Notes under the pieces: generated by a model
What the model saw: only the letters and a program-made list of their open reading frames with translations
What the model was told of the DNA's origin: nothing
The model's database searches: none
Program-made: the position numbers and the translations under genes
Shown: in pieces, positions 45,468 through 53,584 of the stretch
How positions within the stretch are numbered: the stretch's first letter is position 1
Layout of the letters: each line of letters begins with the position of its first letter
DNA from: Bacteroidales bacterium
Lineage (GTDB): Bacteria; Bacteroidota; Bacteroidia; Bacteroidales; UBA932
Length of the DNA: 64,000 nucleotides
Direction: 5' to 3'
Assembly (NCBI GenBank): GCA_028724885.1
Contig: JAQYTJ010000021.1
Location: forward strand, 1 to 64,000

Positions 45468-45556
45468 GTCATCCTGAACTTGTTTCAGGATCTGCTGCCC
45501 ACAAGAATACTTGTGAGCCTTGATTCCGGGTCAAGCACGGAATGACAAGGTGGAAT
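45468..45556 (+). repeat. Palindromic intergenic repeat, copy B
   Basis: Begins GTCATCCTGAACTTGTTTC with AGGAT closing the first stem, and ends TTCCGGGTCAAGCACGGAAT followed by GACAAGGTGGAA. The outermost GTCAT and ATGAC are inverted repeats, so the whole unit of about 83 bp can fold on itself. Confidence 0.75.
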
Positions 45557-45656
45557 AAGCGCAGCTTTCCACTTCACTATAAATTTTTCTTGTTGCGGAA
45601 TAAAATAATGTTAGTCACTTTTACGCAGTAAAATAAACATATAAAAAGATATAATC

Positions 45657-46031
45657 ATGAATAGGAAAGAGATCATAGACATGTCCGATCCGGACTGTCC
45701 CGGTCGCAATGTGCTGGCTAGAATCTGCGATAAGTGGTCCGTGCTCATCGTGCTGGTTCTGAAAGATGCCGAGGTGATGAGGTTCAACGAAATACAAAAA
45801 AGCATCCCTGACATATCTCAAAAGATGCTCACCGTGACTCTCCGGACTCTTGAAGAAGACGGCTTCGTGAAAAGGAAAATTTATGCCGCGGTTCCTCCCA
45901 AGGTGGAATATTCATTGACGGAAAGGGCGCAATCGCTGCTCCCACTCATCGACAGCCTTGTTGGCTGGGCAAAAGAAAAGATGGATTCCATAATCAAAGA
46001 CCGCAAAGCCAGCGTCCGCTGTCACCAATAG
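45657..46031 (+). CDS. HxlR-type winged-helix transcriptional regulator
   Basis: A small MarR/HxlR-like DNA-binding protein. The N-terminal cysteine (CPGRNVLARICDKWSVLIVLVL, about 14-36) is where HxlR-family members sense oxidants or electrophiles. The winged helix follows (MRFNEIQKSIPDISQKMLTVTLRTLEEDGFVKR, about 42-74). 124 residues. The nearest downstream gene on the same strand is a flavodoxin, 227 bases on, so redox-linked control is plausible but unproven. The target operator is not identified; a tandem repeat between the two genes is a candidate. Confidence 0.88.
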   Translation: MNRKEIIDMSDPDCPGRNVLARICDKWSVLIVLVLKDAEVMRFNEIQKSIPDISQKMLTVTLRTLEEDGFVKRKIYAAVPPKVEYSLTERAQSLLPLIDSLVGWAKEKMDSIIKDRKASVRCHQ

Positions 46032-46062
46032 ACTGCTTCGAACGTTTACAAAATCTTACTGA

Positions 46063-46108
46063 AATAATGGGCCACGCAGTACACTAATAATGAGCCACGC
46101 AGTACACT
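46063..46108 (+). repeat. Two perfect-length tandem 23-bp repeats
   Basis: AATAATGRGCCACGCAGTACACT occurs at 46063-46085 and 46086-46108 with one difference. It stands between the HxlR regulator and the flavodoxin gene. Confidence 0.85.
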
Positions 46109-46258
46109 GAATTCAGGTTGGCAGCTACAACCATATCTGCCCCCAACTCTACGGAGTCATCATTATTCGGTATTGACAATTAGGTGAGGTATAGGTAACT
46201 TTAAAAAGTTAAAATTTGCCAACCATATTTACGGTTGCGACATAAAAGAAATATTAAT

Positions 46259-46762
46259 ATGAGCAAGATTGCTATTATTTATGGATCAACGACCGGCTAT
46301 TGCGAAACGGTCGCAGGAAAAATTCAGGAGAACATTGGAAAGGGAAATGCTGACATCGTAAACGTTACCGGCCTGAAAGAATCAGTCCTAAAAGATCACG
46401 ACGTACTGCTCCTTGGGACCTCGACGTGGGGAGCCGGAGACGTACAAGACGACTGGTTCAGAGGGATTGAACTGCTTAATAGCACAGACCTGTCCGGCAA
46501 GACGGTCGCCATTTTCGGCTGCGGTGACAGTGCATCCTACGGGGACACCTTCTGCGGGGGCATGAAAGCACTTTACGACTCCGTAAAAGACAAAGGGTGC
46601 AAGCTCATCGGAAGCGTTCCTGCCGAAGGCTACTCTTTTTCATCATCGGATGCCGTCGTAGATGGCAGATTCGTAGGACTGCCTCTGGATGAAATCAATG
46701 AAGAAGACAAAACTCAAGAGCGCATAGACGCATGGGTGAAAGATCTTAAAAATAATCTCTGA
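46259..46762 (+). CDS. Flavodoxin
   Basis: FMN-containing electron carrier that replaces ferredoxin, for example in pyruvate or nitrogenase-like redox chains. The phosphate loop is YGSTTGYCETVAGK (about 7-20), the first FMN-stacking aromatic is W in STWGAGDVQDDW (about 57-68) and the second is Y in FGCGDSASYGDTFCGG (about 84-99). 167 residues means a long-chain flavodoxin. ATG 46259 is preferred over an upstream TTG in frame. A loose promoter match, TAAAATTTG, lies about 40 bases upstream. Confidence 0.93.
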   Translation: MSKIAIIYGSTTGYCETVAGKIQENIGKGNADIVNVTGLKESVLKDHDVLLLGTSTWGAGDVQDDWFRGIELLNSTDLSGKTVAIFGCGDSASYGDTFCGGMKALYDSVKDKGCKLIGSVPAEGYSFSSSDAVVDGRFVGLPLDEINEEDKTQERIDAWVKDLKNNL

Positions 46763-46854
46763 CATATTCATTTACTTCGCTCTAAGAGGCTGACAGGGAA
46801 CTTTTGTTATTCTCGTCCTGCTTTCACGCCATTCCTCACGTGAAAAATATTCTC

Positions 46855-47500
46855 AATAAGCAGGAAGGTCTTCTTGGCCAGATAATCACCACGATGATGG
46901 GCAAGGGACAGGCAAGACTCTCAGCCTGGGGCTTCGGCTACATTAATGCTGACAGAGCTTAAAGCATTCTGGACATAGGCCGCGGAGGAGGGGCAAACGT
47001 CGCTTCCTGGCTCAGGCGCTGTCCGCAAGCCGAAGTCTGAGGAATCGATTTCTCACAGGTATGCGGCAGCAAGGCTCGACGAGTAAACCGTTCCGAAATC
47101 GAGAGCCGCCGATGCGAAATAGCGCATGGAGATGTCTCAAGGCTGCCCTTCGAAAACTGTAGGTTCGACTGTGCCTCCGCATTCGAGACTATATATTTCT
47201 GGCCAGGCCTTGAAAAGTGCTTCGCCAAGGTCAGGAGGGTGCTAAAAAAATAGTGGCAGTCTCTTAATTTGCAACGAAAGCGACGGAACCGGGAAGCTGG
47301 CAGAAAAGATGTCGGATAGAATCCACGGTATGCGGCTTTAACGAGAAGCGGACATAGCTGATGCGCTTAGAGCGACCTGATTCTCATAAATCCGTTTCTT
47401 CCGAAATGAGGAGAAAGCATGGCTCTGCGTAATTTCAAAGGCTATAGCGTCGGATGCCATTATCATTTCTGGAAACAAGCCGACGAGCCTCTGACCAATA
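46855..47500 (+). pseudogene. Decayed class I SAM-dependent methyltransferase
   Basis: The plus strand reads a methyltransferase through several stops. In one frame: GKGQARLSAWGFGYINADRA-stop-SILDIGRGGGANV (motif I, normally DIGCGGG) then AEV-stop-GIDFSQV, then HGDVSRLPFENCRFDCASAFETIYFW and VRRVLKK-stop at 47,251-47,253. Beyond a run of seven A (47,244-47,250) the match goes on in another frame: LICNESDGTGKLAEKMSDR and, after more stops, AWLCVISKA near 47,440. So at least five stops and one frameshift. The parent was a small-molecule methyltransferase. A further 250 bases after it may hold another remnant that I could not name. Confidence 0.85.
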
Positions 47501-47800
47501 GCGCAGAGTCAACGGATGCCTCTCTAATGCCGCAGCTTTGGCAACCGCCTGCCGCATTCTTCTGATTCGGTTAGAGATTTATCGAAAATTAAGATAAATT
47601 TGCCAAGAACCTGCTGAACCATCGCTTAATGATGCCAAAACTGGTGAGCGTCGGCTTTTCCACAATCGTCAGCTACCCAATAACCTGCGTCATCTTCAAA
47701 AGTTACTTTGCTGGATTCGCACAGTAGGCCTTAAAAGTTAAGACAAACGAAATAGGTCAAAGTAGCTTGGGGGCAGTCTATTTAATAGCATGATTTTTAT
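47501..47800. other. Non-coding stretch, possible second gene remnant
   Basis: About 300 bases between the methyltransferase pseudogene and the promoter of the next gene. A broken plus-strand frame near 47,610-47,730 with hydrophobic character (KLVSVGFSTIVSYPITCVIF) hints at a decayed membrane protein. No relative could be named. Confidence 0.3.
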
Positions 47801-47808
47801 TATATTTG
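47801..47808 (+). promoter_or_regulatory. -7 element of the carboxyltransferase gene
   Basis: TATATTTG fits TAnnTTTG, 20 bases before the start at 47829. Confidence 0.6.
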
Positions 47809-47828
47809 TCAAAATTTATTAAAGAATT

Positions 47829-49649
47829 ATGGCAAAAGAAATAAAGTTTTCCCTTGTGTACAGGGATATGTGGCAATCCTCCGGGAAATATGTTCCAAGA
47901 GTGGATCAGCTAGTGAGAGTAGCGCCAGCAATCATAGACATGGGCTGTTTTGACCGCGTGGAAACTAACGGCGGCGCTTTCGAGCAAGTGAACCTGCTTT
48001 TCGGAGAAAATCCTAATGTGGCGGTCCGCAAATGGACGGCGCCTTTCCACAAAGCGGGCATTCAGACCCACATGCTGGAAAGGGGTCTGAACGCACTCAG
48101 AATGAATCCAGTGCCAGCCGACGTAAGAGAACTGATGTTCAAGGTAAAGAAGAAGCAAGGAACGGACATCGCTCGTTCCTTCTGCGGCCTCAACGATCAC
48201 AGAAACCTCAAACGTTCGGTCGAATTCGCCAAGAAGGGTGGAATGATATCTCAGGCTGCGCTCTCGATTACTAATTCACCGGTTCACACGGTTGAATACT
48301 ATATGGGAGTCGTAGACAAGGTCGTGGAATATGGTGCCGATGAAATCTGCCTCAAAGACATGGCAGGAGTGGGCCGCCCGACCTTCCTCGGACAGCTGGT
48401 ACACGACATAAAGAAGAAATACCCTAACATTCTGGTTCAGTACCATGGCCACACAGGACCAGGATTCTCTCCTGCCTCTATGCTGGAAGTAGCCCGTGCA
48501 GGAGCAGACTACCTGGATGTCGCAGTGGAGCCTCTCGCATGGGGCAAGGTTCACCCAGACGTGATAACAATCCATGAGATGATGAAGGCCGACGGCTTCC
48601 TAGTGAAAGACATCAACATGGATGCCTACATGGAAGTACGAAGGCTAACTCAGGAGTTCATCGACGATTTCCTAGGCTATTGGATTAATCCATCAAACAA
48701 AGTCATGAGTTCCTTATTGGTAGGCTGCGGCTTGCCTGGCGGAATGATGGGCTCGATGATGTCCGACCTGAAAGGATTCCAAGGTGCTATCAATGCCGCT
48801 GAAAGGGCCCATGGCCGTCCTGAAATCAGTCTTGACACGCTTATGGTAAAGCTGTTCGACGAGGTTCAGTACGTATGGCCTAAGCTTGGCTATCCGCCAC
48901 TCGTAACGCCATTCAGCCAGTATGTCAAGAACACGGCGCTGATGAATCTGCTCGGCTCCCTCAACGGCAAGCCTAGATGGTCTACCATTGATAAAGATAC
49001 ATGGGCGATGATACTTGGCAAGTGCGGCAAGCTGCCTGGGCCTCTGGCTCCGGAGATAATCGAACTGGCAAAACAGAAAGGACTGGAATTCTACGAAGGA
49101 GATCCTCAGGACATGTACCCTGACGAGCTGCCGAAGTTCCGCCAGATGATGAAGGAAGAGGGCTGGGATGAAGGTCAGGATGAGGAGGAACTCTTCGAGT
49201 TCGCCATGCACGAGAACCAGTATCGCGACTATAAGAATGGCAAGGCTAAAGAGCGTTTCAACGCCGAGCTGGCAGACCTGAAGGCAAAAGCACACGCTCC
49301 TATCAAGATTGAACGTCCTGTAATAGAAATGCCGAAATTCGATGTCGATGAATATGCCAAACGCTATCCTCACGCCATTCCAGTACAAGCTCCGGCGAAA
49401 GGGCAGCTTCTGTGGCAGGTAGACGTGAATGACGATTCCGCCGCCCCAATCGCCGGCACTGAGGTGAAAGCCGGAATGGGCATGGGCTTCGTCCAAACAT
49501 ATTACGGAATGGAAGAACTCATTCCCGCTGTGGATGGTCGCGTGGTTGCTACCCTCGGCAAGCAAGGCAACAAAGTGGAGAAAGGCGAGATCGTAGCCTT
49601 TATTGAAGGCGCGGCTGACTCAGCTGCGTCTGCGCATGAAACGGAATAG
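47829..49649 (+). CDS. OadA/PycB-type carboxyltransferase (oxaloacetate decarboxylase alpha or pyruvate carboxylase B), without biotin lysine
   Basis: Carboxyltransferase between pyruvate/oxaloacetate and a biotinyl partner. The TIM-barrel domain (about 1-300) has RVETNGGAF, LKDMAGVGRP (about 175-184), QYHGHTGPG (about 199-207) and the LDVAVEPLAWGKVHPD stretch. A PYC-OADA conserved domain follows (about 310-470). The C-terminal domain (about 525-600) has the fold of a biotin carrier but the AMKM tetrad is replaced by TYYGM, so no lysine is available for biotin. 606 residues. The biotin would have to be on another protein, not encoded in the window. The next gene, a DNA glycosylase, starts five bases on. 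Confidence 0.85.
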   Translation: MAKEIKFSLVYRDMWQSSGKYVPRVDQLVRVAPAIIDMGCFDRVETNGGAFEQVNLLFGENPNVAVRKWTAPFHKAGIQTHMLERGLNALRMNPVPADVRELMFKVKKKQGTDIARSFCGLNDHRNLKRSVEFAKKGGMISQAALSITNSPVHTVEYYMGVVDKVVEYGADEICLKDMAGVGRPTFLGQLVHDIKKKYPNILVQYHGHTGPGFSPASMLEVARAGADYLDVAVEPLAWGKVHPDVITIHEMMKADGFLVKDINMDAYMEVRRLTQEFIDDFLGYWINPSNKVMSSLLVGCGLPGGMMGSMMSDLKGFQGAINAAERAHGRPEISLDTLMVKLFDEVQYVWPKLGYPPLVTPFSQYVKNTALMNLLGSLNGKPRWSTIDKDTWAMILGKCGKLPGPLAPEIIELAKQKGLEFYEGDPQDMYPDELPKFRQMMKEEGWDEGQDEEELFEFAMHENQYRDYKNGKAKERFNAELADLKAKAHAPIKIERPVIEMPKFDVDEYAKRYPHAIPVQAPAKGQLLWQVDVNDDSAAPIAGTEVKAGMGMGFVQTYYGMEELIPAVDGRVVATLGKQGNKVEKGEIVAFIEGAADSAASAHETE

Positions 49650-49654
49650 CCTCG

Positions 49655-50248
49655 ATGCAAATCGAGCAGCATCCTTTTGAGCCATTTCTCCCCAGCAACG
49701 CCAAAGTGCTGATGCTGGGGAGTTTCCCACCTCAGGAAAAGAGGTGGAGCATAAGATTCTATTACCCGAATTTCATAAATGACATGTGGAGAATCCTTGG
49801 CCTGGCGTTCTTCGGGGATAAAGATCGGTTCGTAGATGCTAAAGCAAGGAAGTTCAGGCTGGATGACATAATCAAATTCTGTTCAGCCAAAGGAATCGCC
49901 TTATACGACACCGCAACGGCAATCAGAAGGCTGAAAGACAATGCTTCGGACAAGTTTCTGGAAGTCGTGGAGCCGACGGATGTGCCTGCGCTGCTTGGGC
50001 ATATTCCCGAATGCAAGGCCATTGCCGTGACCGGGGAGAAGGCCGCAGCTACGCTTTGCGCCACATTCGGCGCTGCGCAGCCAAGGACTGGGGAATATTC
50101 AGGATTCACGTTCAAAGGACACGCCTTGCGTCTCTATCGCCTGCCATCATCGTCAAGGGCATACCCACTTCCTCTCCAGCAAAAAGCGACTGTCTATAAG
50201 AACATGTTTCAAGAATTGGGAATGACAGATTCTTCCGTCAGTTATTAA
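49655..50248 (+). CDS. Uracil-DNA glycosylase superfamily protein (family 6-like)
   Basis: Base-excision-repair glycosylase. The active-site motif LMLGSFPPQEKRWSIRFYYPNFINDMW (about 19-45) resembles the family 6 hypoxanthine/uracil glycosylases more than Ung or Mug. A second motif near the C-terminus reads LPSSSRAYPLP (about 169-179), where the family has a serine-rich SPS/R-like loop. 197 residues. The start codon is ATG at 49655, five bases after the preceding gene. Confidence 0.8.
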   Translation: MQIEQHPFEPFLPSNAKVLMLGSFPPQEKRWSIRFYYPNFINDMWRILGLAFFGDKDRFVDAKARKFRLDDIIKFCSAKGIALYDTATAIRRLKDNASDKFLEVVEPTDVPALLGHIPECKAIAVTGEKAAATLCATFGAAQPRTGEYSGFTFKGHALRLYRLPSSSRAYPLPLQQKATVYKNMFQELGMTDSSVSY

Positions 50249-50277
50249 TTTGAAAAAGGGAATTATGGGGAAAAAGT

Positions 50278-50285
50278 TATTTTTG
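50278..50285 (+). promoter_or_regulatory. -7 element of the HAD-esterase operon
   Basis: TATTTTTG fits TAnnTTTG, 10 bases before the ATG at 50296 or 16 before 50302. Confidence 0.5.
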
Positions 50286-50295
50286 TCATCCAGTT

Positions 50296-51189
50296 ATGAA
50301 TATGAAAGCTAATTATAACGCTAAGATCACAAAAGAGCAAAGCGAAAAGCTAAAAAAAGTCAAGCATCTGGCCTTGGACATGGATGGCACAATCTATATG
50401 GAGAATGACATCTTCCCGTTTACTTTGGAAGTGCTGGACGCTTTGAGATCGAATGGGATAGGATATTCTTTTCTTACCAACAATCCCACGAAATCAGTAG
50501 AAGATTACCTGTCCAAATTACATCGGATGGGGATAAAAGCCGATGCCGGGAACATGTATTCCACCCCCATCGCGACGATAGATTATATTCACAAGCATTA
50601 TCCGAAAGTTCGTAAACTATTCATGCTGGGCACCCCTAGCATGCAGGAAGAGTTCATTGATGCTGGTTTCGAAGCCTGCGCCGACGATTCTAACGACGTC
50701 CCAGACATGCTTGTGGTAGCATTCGATACGACTTTAACATATTCCCGTCTTTGCAGGGCAACTTGGTGGGCTAGCCAAGGGATTCCATACATTGCGACGA
50801 ACCCCGATTTCGTCTGTCCGACCGATGCCAAGACTATTCTAGTCGACTGCGGCTCGCTGCAGAAATGCATCGAAGCAGCATGTGGGCGAAAGCCGGACAA
50901 AGTCATGGGCAAGCCAGACCCGTCAATGCTGGATGGGATAATGGATCGCAATGGCCTGAAAGCAGATGAAATCGCTATGGTGGGAGACAGGATTTACACC
51001 GACATCGCCATGGGACACAATGCTGGCGCGGTGAGCTTACTGGTGCTCTCTGGAGAAACGACGTTGGAGACAGCCTTGGAAGTCGCGCAGGAAGCCAAGA
51101 CAAATCCTCACCCGAAGCATTGGCCTGCGGATCTCATCGTCAGGGACATCAAGGAGCTGGCAGACCTCTTACTTGAAGCTAAAAAATGA
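50296..51189 (+). CDS. HAD superfamily class IIA phosphatase (NagD-like)
   Basis: Small-molecule phosphatase. Motif I LALDMDGTIY (about 27-36) with nucleophile and acid aspartates, motif II FLTNNPTKS (about 59-67), cap domain (about 90-190), motif III lysine GKPDPSML and motif IV MVGDRIYTDIAMG (about 228-240). 297 residues fits the NagD/glycerol-phosphate phosphatase group. The start may be at 50302 (ATGAATATG). Overlaps the esterase gene by four bases (ATGA). Substrate unknown. Confidence 0.9.
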   Translation: MNMKANYNAKITKEQSEKLKKVKHLALDMDGTIYMENDIFPFTLEVLDALRSNGIGYSFLTNNPTKSVEDYLSKLHRMGIKADAGNMYSTPIATIDYIHKHYPKVRKLFMLGTPSMQEEFIDAGFEACADDSNDVPDMLVVAFDTTLTYSRLCRATWWASQGIPYIATNPDFVCPTDAKTILVDCGSLQKCIEAACGRKPDKVMGKPDPSMLDGIMDRNGLKADEIAMVGDRIYTDIAMGHNAGAVSLLVLSGETTLETALEVAQEAKTNPHPKHWPADLIVRDIKELADLLLEAKK

Positions 51190-51761
51190 AAATACTGTTC
51201 ATTCACGGCCTGGCATCATCAGGCGCCTACAAAATGGCTGCCTCTTTAAGAATATTGCTTAAAGACAGCTATGTAATAGCTCCCGACGTGCCAATCAGGC
51301 TGCCGGATGCCATGGATCTGCTAGAAGGAATTTGCCGGCGAGAAAACCCGGACATAACGATCGGTCTCTCATGGGGCGGATTCCTGGCGCAGAAGCTAAG
51401 AGAACGGCGCAAGATGCTCATCAATCCTGACCTGCATATTTCCAGAATCCTGAAGACGAAAATCGGGGAACAGAGGTATCTCTCGCCGAGGAAGAACGGC
51501 GAAACGACCTTCATAATAAGCGAAGAAATCTGCAATGAATATGTCGAAGCAGAGAAAGCCCAATATGAGGGACTGACACCAAGTGAAATTGGAATGACGA
51601 CAGGAATGTTCGCCCAAAACGACGAGCTTGTGCATTGCGGGTCAGAATTTGAGCAGCATTACCTGGGGCAGGCGCATTATTACCCAGGCTGCCACCTTCC
51701 TAACTACCCAGAAATAAAGAAATATATCCTCCCTATCTTGATGAAAGAGATGGAGAGATAA
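51186..51761 (+). CDS. YqiA/YcfP-like alpha/beta-hydrolase
   Basis: Small serine esterase. The oxyanion motif is FIHGLASSG (about 5-13), nucleophile elbow GLSWGGF (about 60-66) with serine at about 62, the acidic residue in the QNDELV segment (about 142-147) and the histidine in PGCHLPN (about 175-181). 191 residues is usual. Co-transcribed with the HAD phosphatase. Confidence 0.82.
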   Translation: MKILFIHGLASSGAYKMAASLRILLKDSYVIAPDVPIRLPDAMDLLEGICRRENPDITIGLSWGGFLAQKLRERRKMLINPDLHISRILKTKIGEQRYLSPRKNGETTFIISEEICNEYVEAEKAQYEGLTPSEIGMTTGMFAQNDELVHCGSEFEQHYLGQAHYYPGCHLPNYPEIKKYILPILMKEMER

Positions 51762-51784
51762 CTGAATATTTTAATATTAAGAGC

Positions 51785-52762
51785 ATGAGATATTTGATTA
51801 ACAATTCCACGGATCCCTACTTCAACCTGGCATTCGACGAATACTGCCTTGAGAACATTCATAGCGAAGAACCCTATTTCTTCCTTTGGAGGAACCGTCC
51901 CGCCGTTATAATCGGGCTAAACCAGAACGCATTTGGAGAAGTCAACCTAGAGTATCTCAACGGACATGGAATTACCCTGGCGCGCAGGGTTACTGGCGGA
52001 GGCGCTGTCTACCACGACCTCCAAAACATGAACTACACCATAATCGGCAGAAACCCATCGCCACAGCCAATGGTGGATGCCCTCAGGCAGCTTGGAGTGC
52101 CAGCAGAACTGACTGGCAGGAACGACATATTCGTCGAAGGCAAAAAAGTCTCCGGCTATGCGCGCAGGGTAGCCGGCAATCAAGAAATCATCCACGGCAC
52201 GCTGATGTACGATGTAGACATAGACACTTTGCAGCATGTACTTGACACTCCGTCTTCCAAGATGACGACCAAAGGAATATCCTCCGTACGCAGTCACGTA
52301 GCCAATCTCAAGGAGTATCTGCCCCTGTTCAAATCGCTTGACGAGCTGCAGGCGAAACTTTTCGAAATCCTCTCTGGAAGCGATGGCCCGCTGCTAGCCC
52401 AAGGTAGCGGCTACCCAAGCCAAGAAGAAATCAATGCCGAAGTCAGTAAGATTGCCGCAGAAAAGTTCGCCTCTTGGGAATTCATCTATGGCCACTCGCA
52501 CGAAGCTGATTTCAATTACAAGAAAAAGCTCCATTGTGGGACAGTGGAAGCAAGCATGAGAATCGATAGGGGGATTATCACTTCCCTGACGTTCTCTGGC
52601 GATTTCCTCTTCGACGAGCCTTCCGAAGACCTCGCCAAGAAGCTGATAGGGCTACGCTACGACAAGGCTACCCTATCTGCAGCCATAGAGAAGGCCGGAG
52701 CAGGAAAATATTTCCGCTCAGCCAACGCCTCGGAAATCTGCTCTCTCCTTCTCGGAGAATAG
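51785..52762 (+). CDS. lplA: Lipoate-protein ligase A
   Basis: Attaches free lipoate to E2 and other lipoyl domains. The N-terminal catalytic domain carries the LWRNRPAVIIGLNQN (about 32-46) and RRVTGGGAVYHD (about 70-81) signatures and the lysine in DIFVEGKKVSGYARR (about 118-132). A C-terminal accessory domain (about 245-325) is present, so it can probably make lipoyl-AMP itself. 325 residues. It lies 0.8 kb from, and convergent with, the 2-oxo-acid dehydrogenase operon, whose E2 is the likely target. Confidence 0.94.
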   Translation: MRYLINNSTDPYFNLAFDEYCLENIHSEEPYFFLWRNRPAVIIGLNQNAFGEVNLEYLNGHGITLARRVTGGGAVYHDLQNMNYTIIGRNPSPQPMVDALRQLGVPAELTGRNDIFVEGKKVSGYARRVAGNQEIIHGTLMYDVDIDTLQHVLDTPSSKMTTKGISSVRSHVANLKEYLPLFKSLDELQAKLFEILSGSDGPLLAQGSGYPSQEEINAEVSKIAAEKFASWEFIYGHSHEADFNYKKKLHCGTVEASMRIDRGIITSLTFSGDFLFDEPSEDLAKKLIGLRYDKATLSAAIEKAGAGKYFRSANASEICSLLLGE

Positions 52763-53159
52763 CGGACCAAGTCCAAAACCCGATTCAGTTCTTGCGTATT
52801 TTGCAATTAGCAGGCATGTTGAAGCGCTTCTAGGGAAGCTACGCCACAAATTGGCCTGCCCAACCCACTTTTAAGAAGAACGTCGGCAGGTTTAACCCCA
52901 TTACGCAGCTCTGCAATGAGTATTGCCCTGCCAGCTTACTACGCGGACAAATTCTCATAGGCCATGATCGCATGTGCTGCGCAAAGTAGTGTGGCCCTGG
53001 TGTGGGCGTAAGAGTGTTCACTCCTCTCGCGTCATTCCAGGCTTGACATGCCGCTCAGAGGACCGATCACATATTTCCATCATCAATATCTCGACGGCAT
53101 ATTCAAGTCTTTTCTTATTGATATAACCAATCATGCTGAATTCTGGTGCGGACTCTGTT

Positions 53160-53330
53160 TTATCTCCTGGACTTGCTCTTGTCGTAGAACTCGGCCATCT
53201 CCAAGACATTGCTTTTACTTCCCCTCATTTTCAAGCTGCCTACGAGTACAGCTAAATGCTTGTAATATTGCGAAGCCTTTTTATAATCCCTTATGGCATC
53301 GTATTCGTCCCTGAGAATATGCTGCACCAT
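53160..53330 (-). pseudogene. Probable 3' remnant or very small gene, unknown family
   Basis: 56 codons from ATG 53330 with codon use like the neighbours. The product is charged and helical (ILRDEYDAIRDYKKASQYYK, later SKSNVLEMAEFYDKSKSRR at the C-terminus). The preceding in-frame codon is a stop, but the sequence reads like the end of a longer protein. I do not recognise the family. Confidence 0.35.
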
Positions 53331-53364
53331 TCACATGTGGTATGTGATTGTGTCTCTGTGCGCC

Positions 53365-53584
53365 TTAAAAATGGGACTCTCGCTTCTTGTAAATGGAAAT
53401 GACTGTGGAATATTCATTTTCATCCATCTTCTCACTGCCTGATTTTAAGAACACAATGGCAAGCTGAGCATAATATGTATTCTTCACTTTATCAGAGAGA
53501 TTTTCCATCTTGACGACATAACCCTCGCTCCAACTGGGAAAATACACATTCCTGGCGGCTTTTAAATATTGCAAGACCAGAACC
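53365..53584 (-). pseudogene. Possible remnant downstream of the alcohol dehydrogenase gene
   Basis: A frame of about 73 codons that lacks its own start codon outside the dehydrogenase gene. It reads NSEIRVLVLQYLKAARNV, then DKVKNTYYAQLAIVFL, and ends KKRESHF. No family is recognised. It may be the end of a lost gene or chance. Confidence 0.25.

Larger units (their letters stand above)
44679..45656. other. Repeat-rich stretch of about 1 kb without a supported gene
   Basis: It holds two copies of an 70-85-bp palindromic repeat, short tandem arrays in front of each, and inverted copies of CTCACGYTC near 44,966-45,055. A frame of 82 codons (45,064-45,312) has no recognisable relatives; it might be a decayed fragment. 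The stretch probably accumulated by repeat insertion. Confidence 0.6.
52763..53584. other. Gene-poor stretch of 0.8 kb with decayed fragments
   Basis: No full gene is supported. On the minus strand a short clean frame lies at 53,160-53,330, another run of 70 sensible codons at 53,365-53,580 follows the end of the alcohol dehydrogenase gene, and a REP-like fragment GTCATTCCAGGCTTGACAT is at 53,031-53,049. These look like leftovers of one or two lost genes. Confidence 0.5.

Noticed and set aside
48714..49565. Open frame of 283 codons opposite the carboxyltransferase gene
   Set aside because: The plus-strand gene has full family motifs over the same bases; the reverse frame has no recognisable features.
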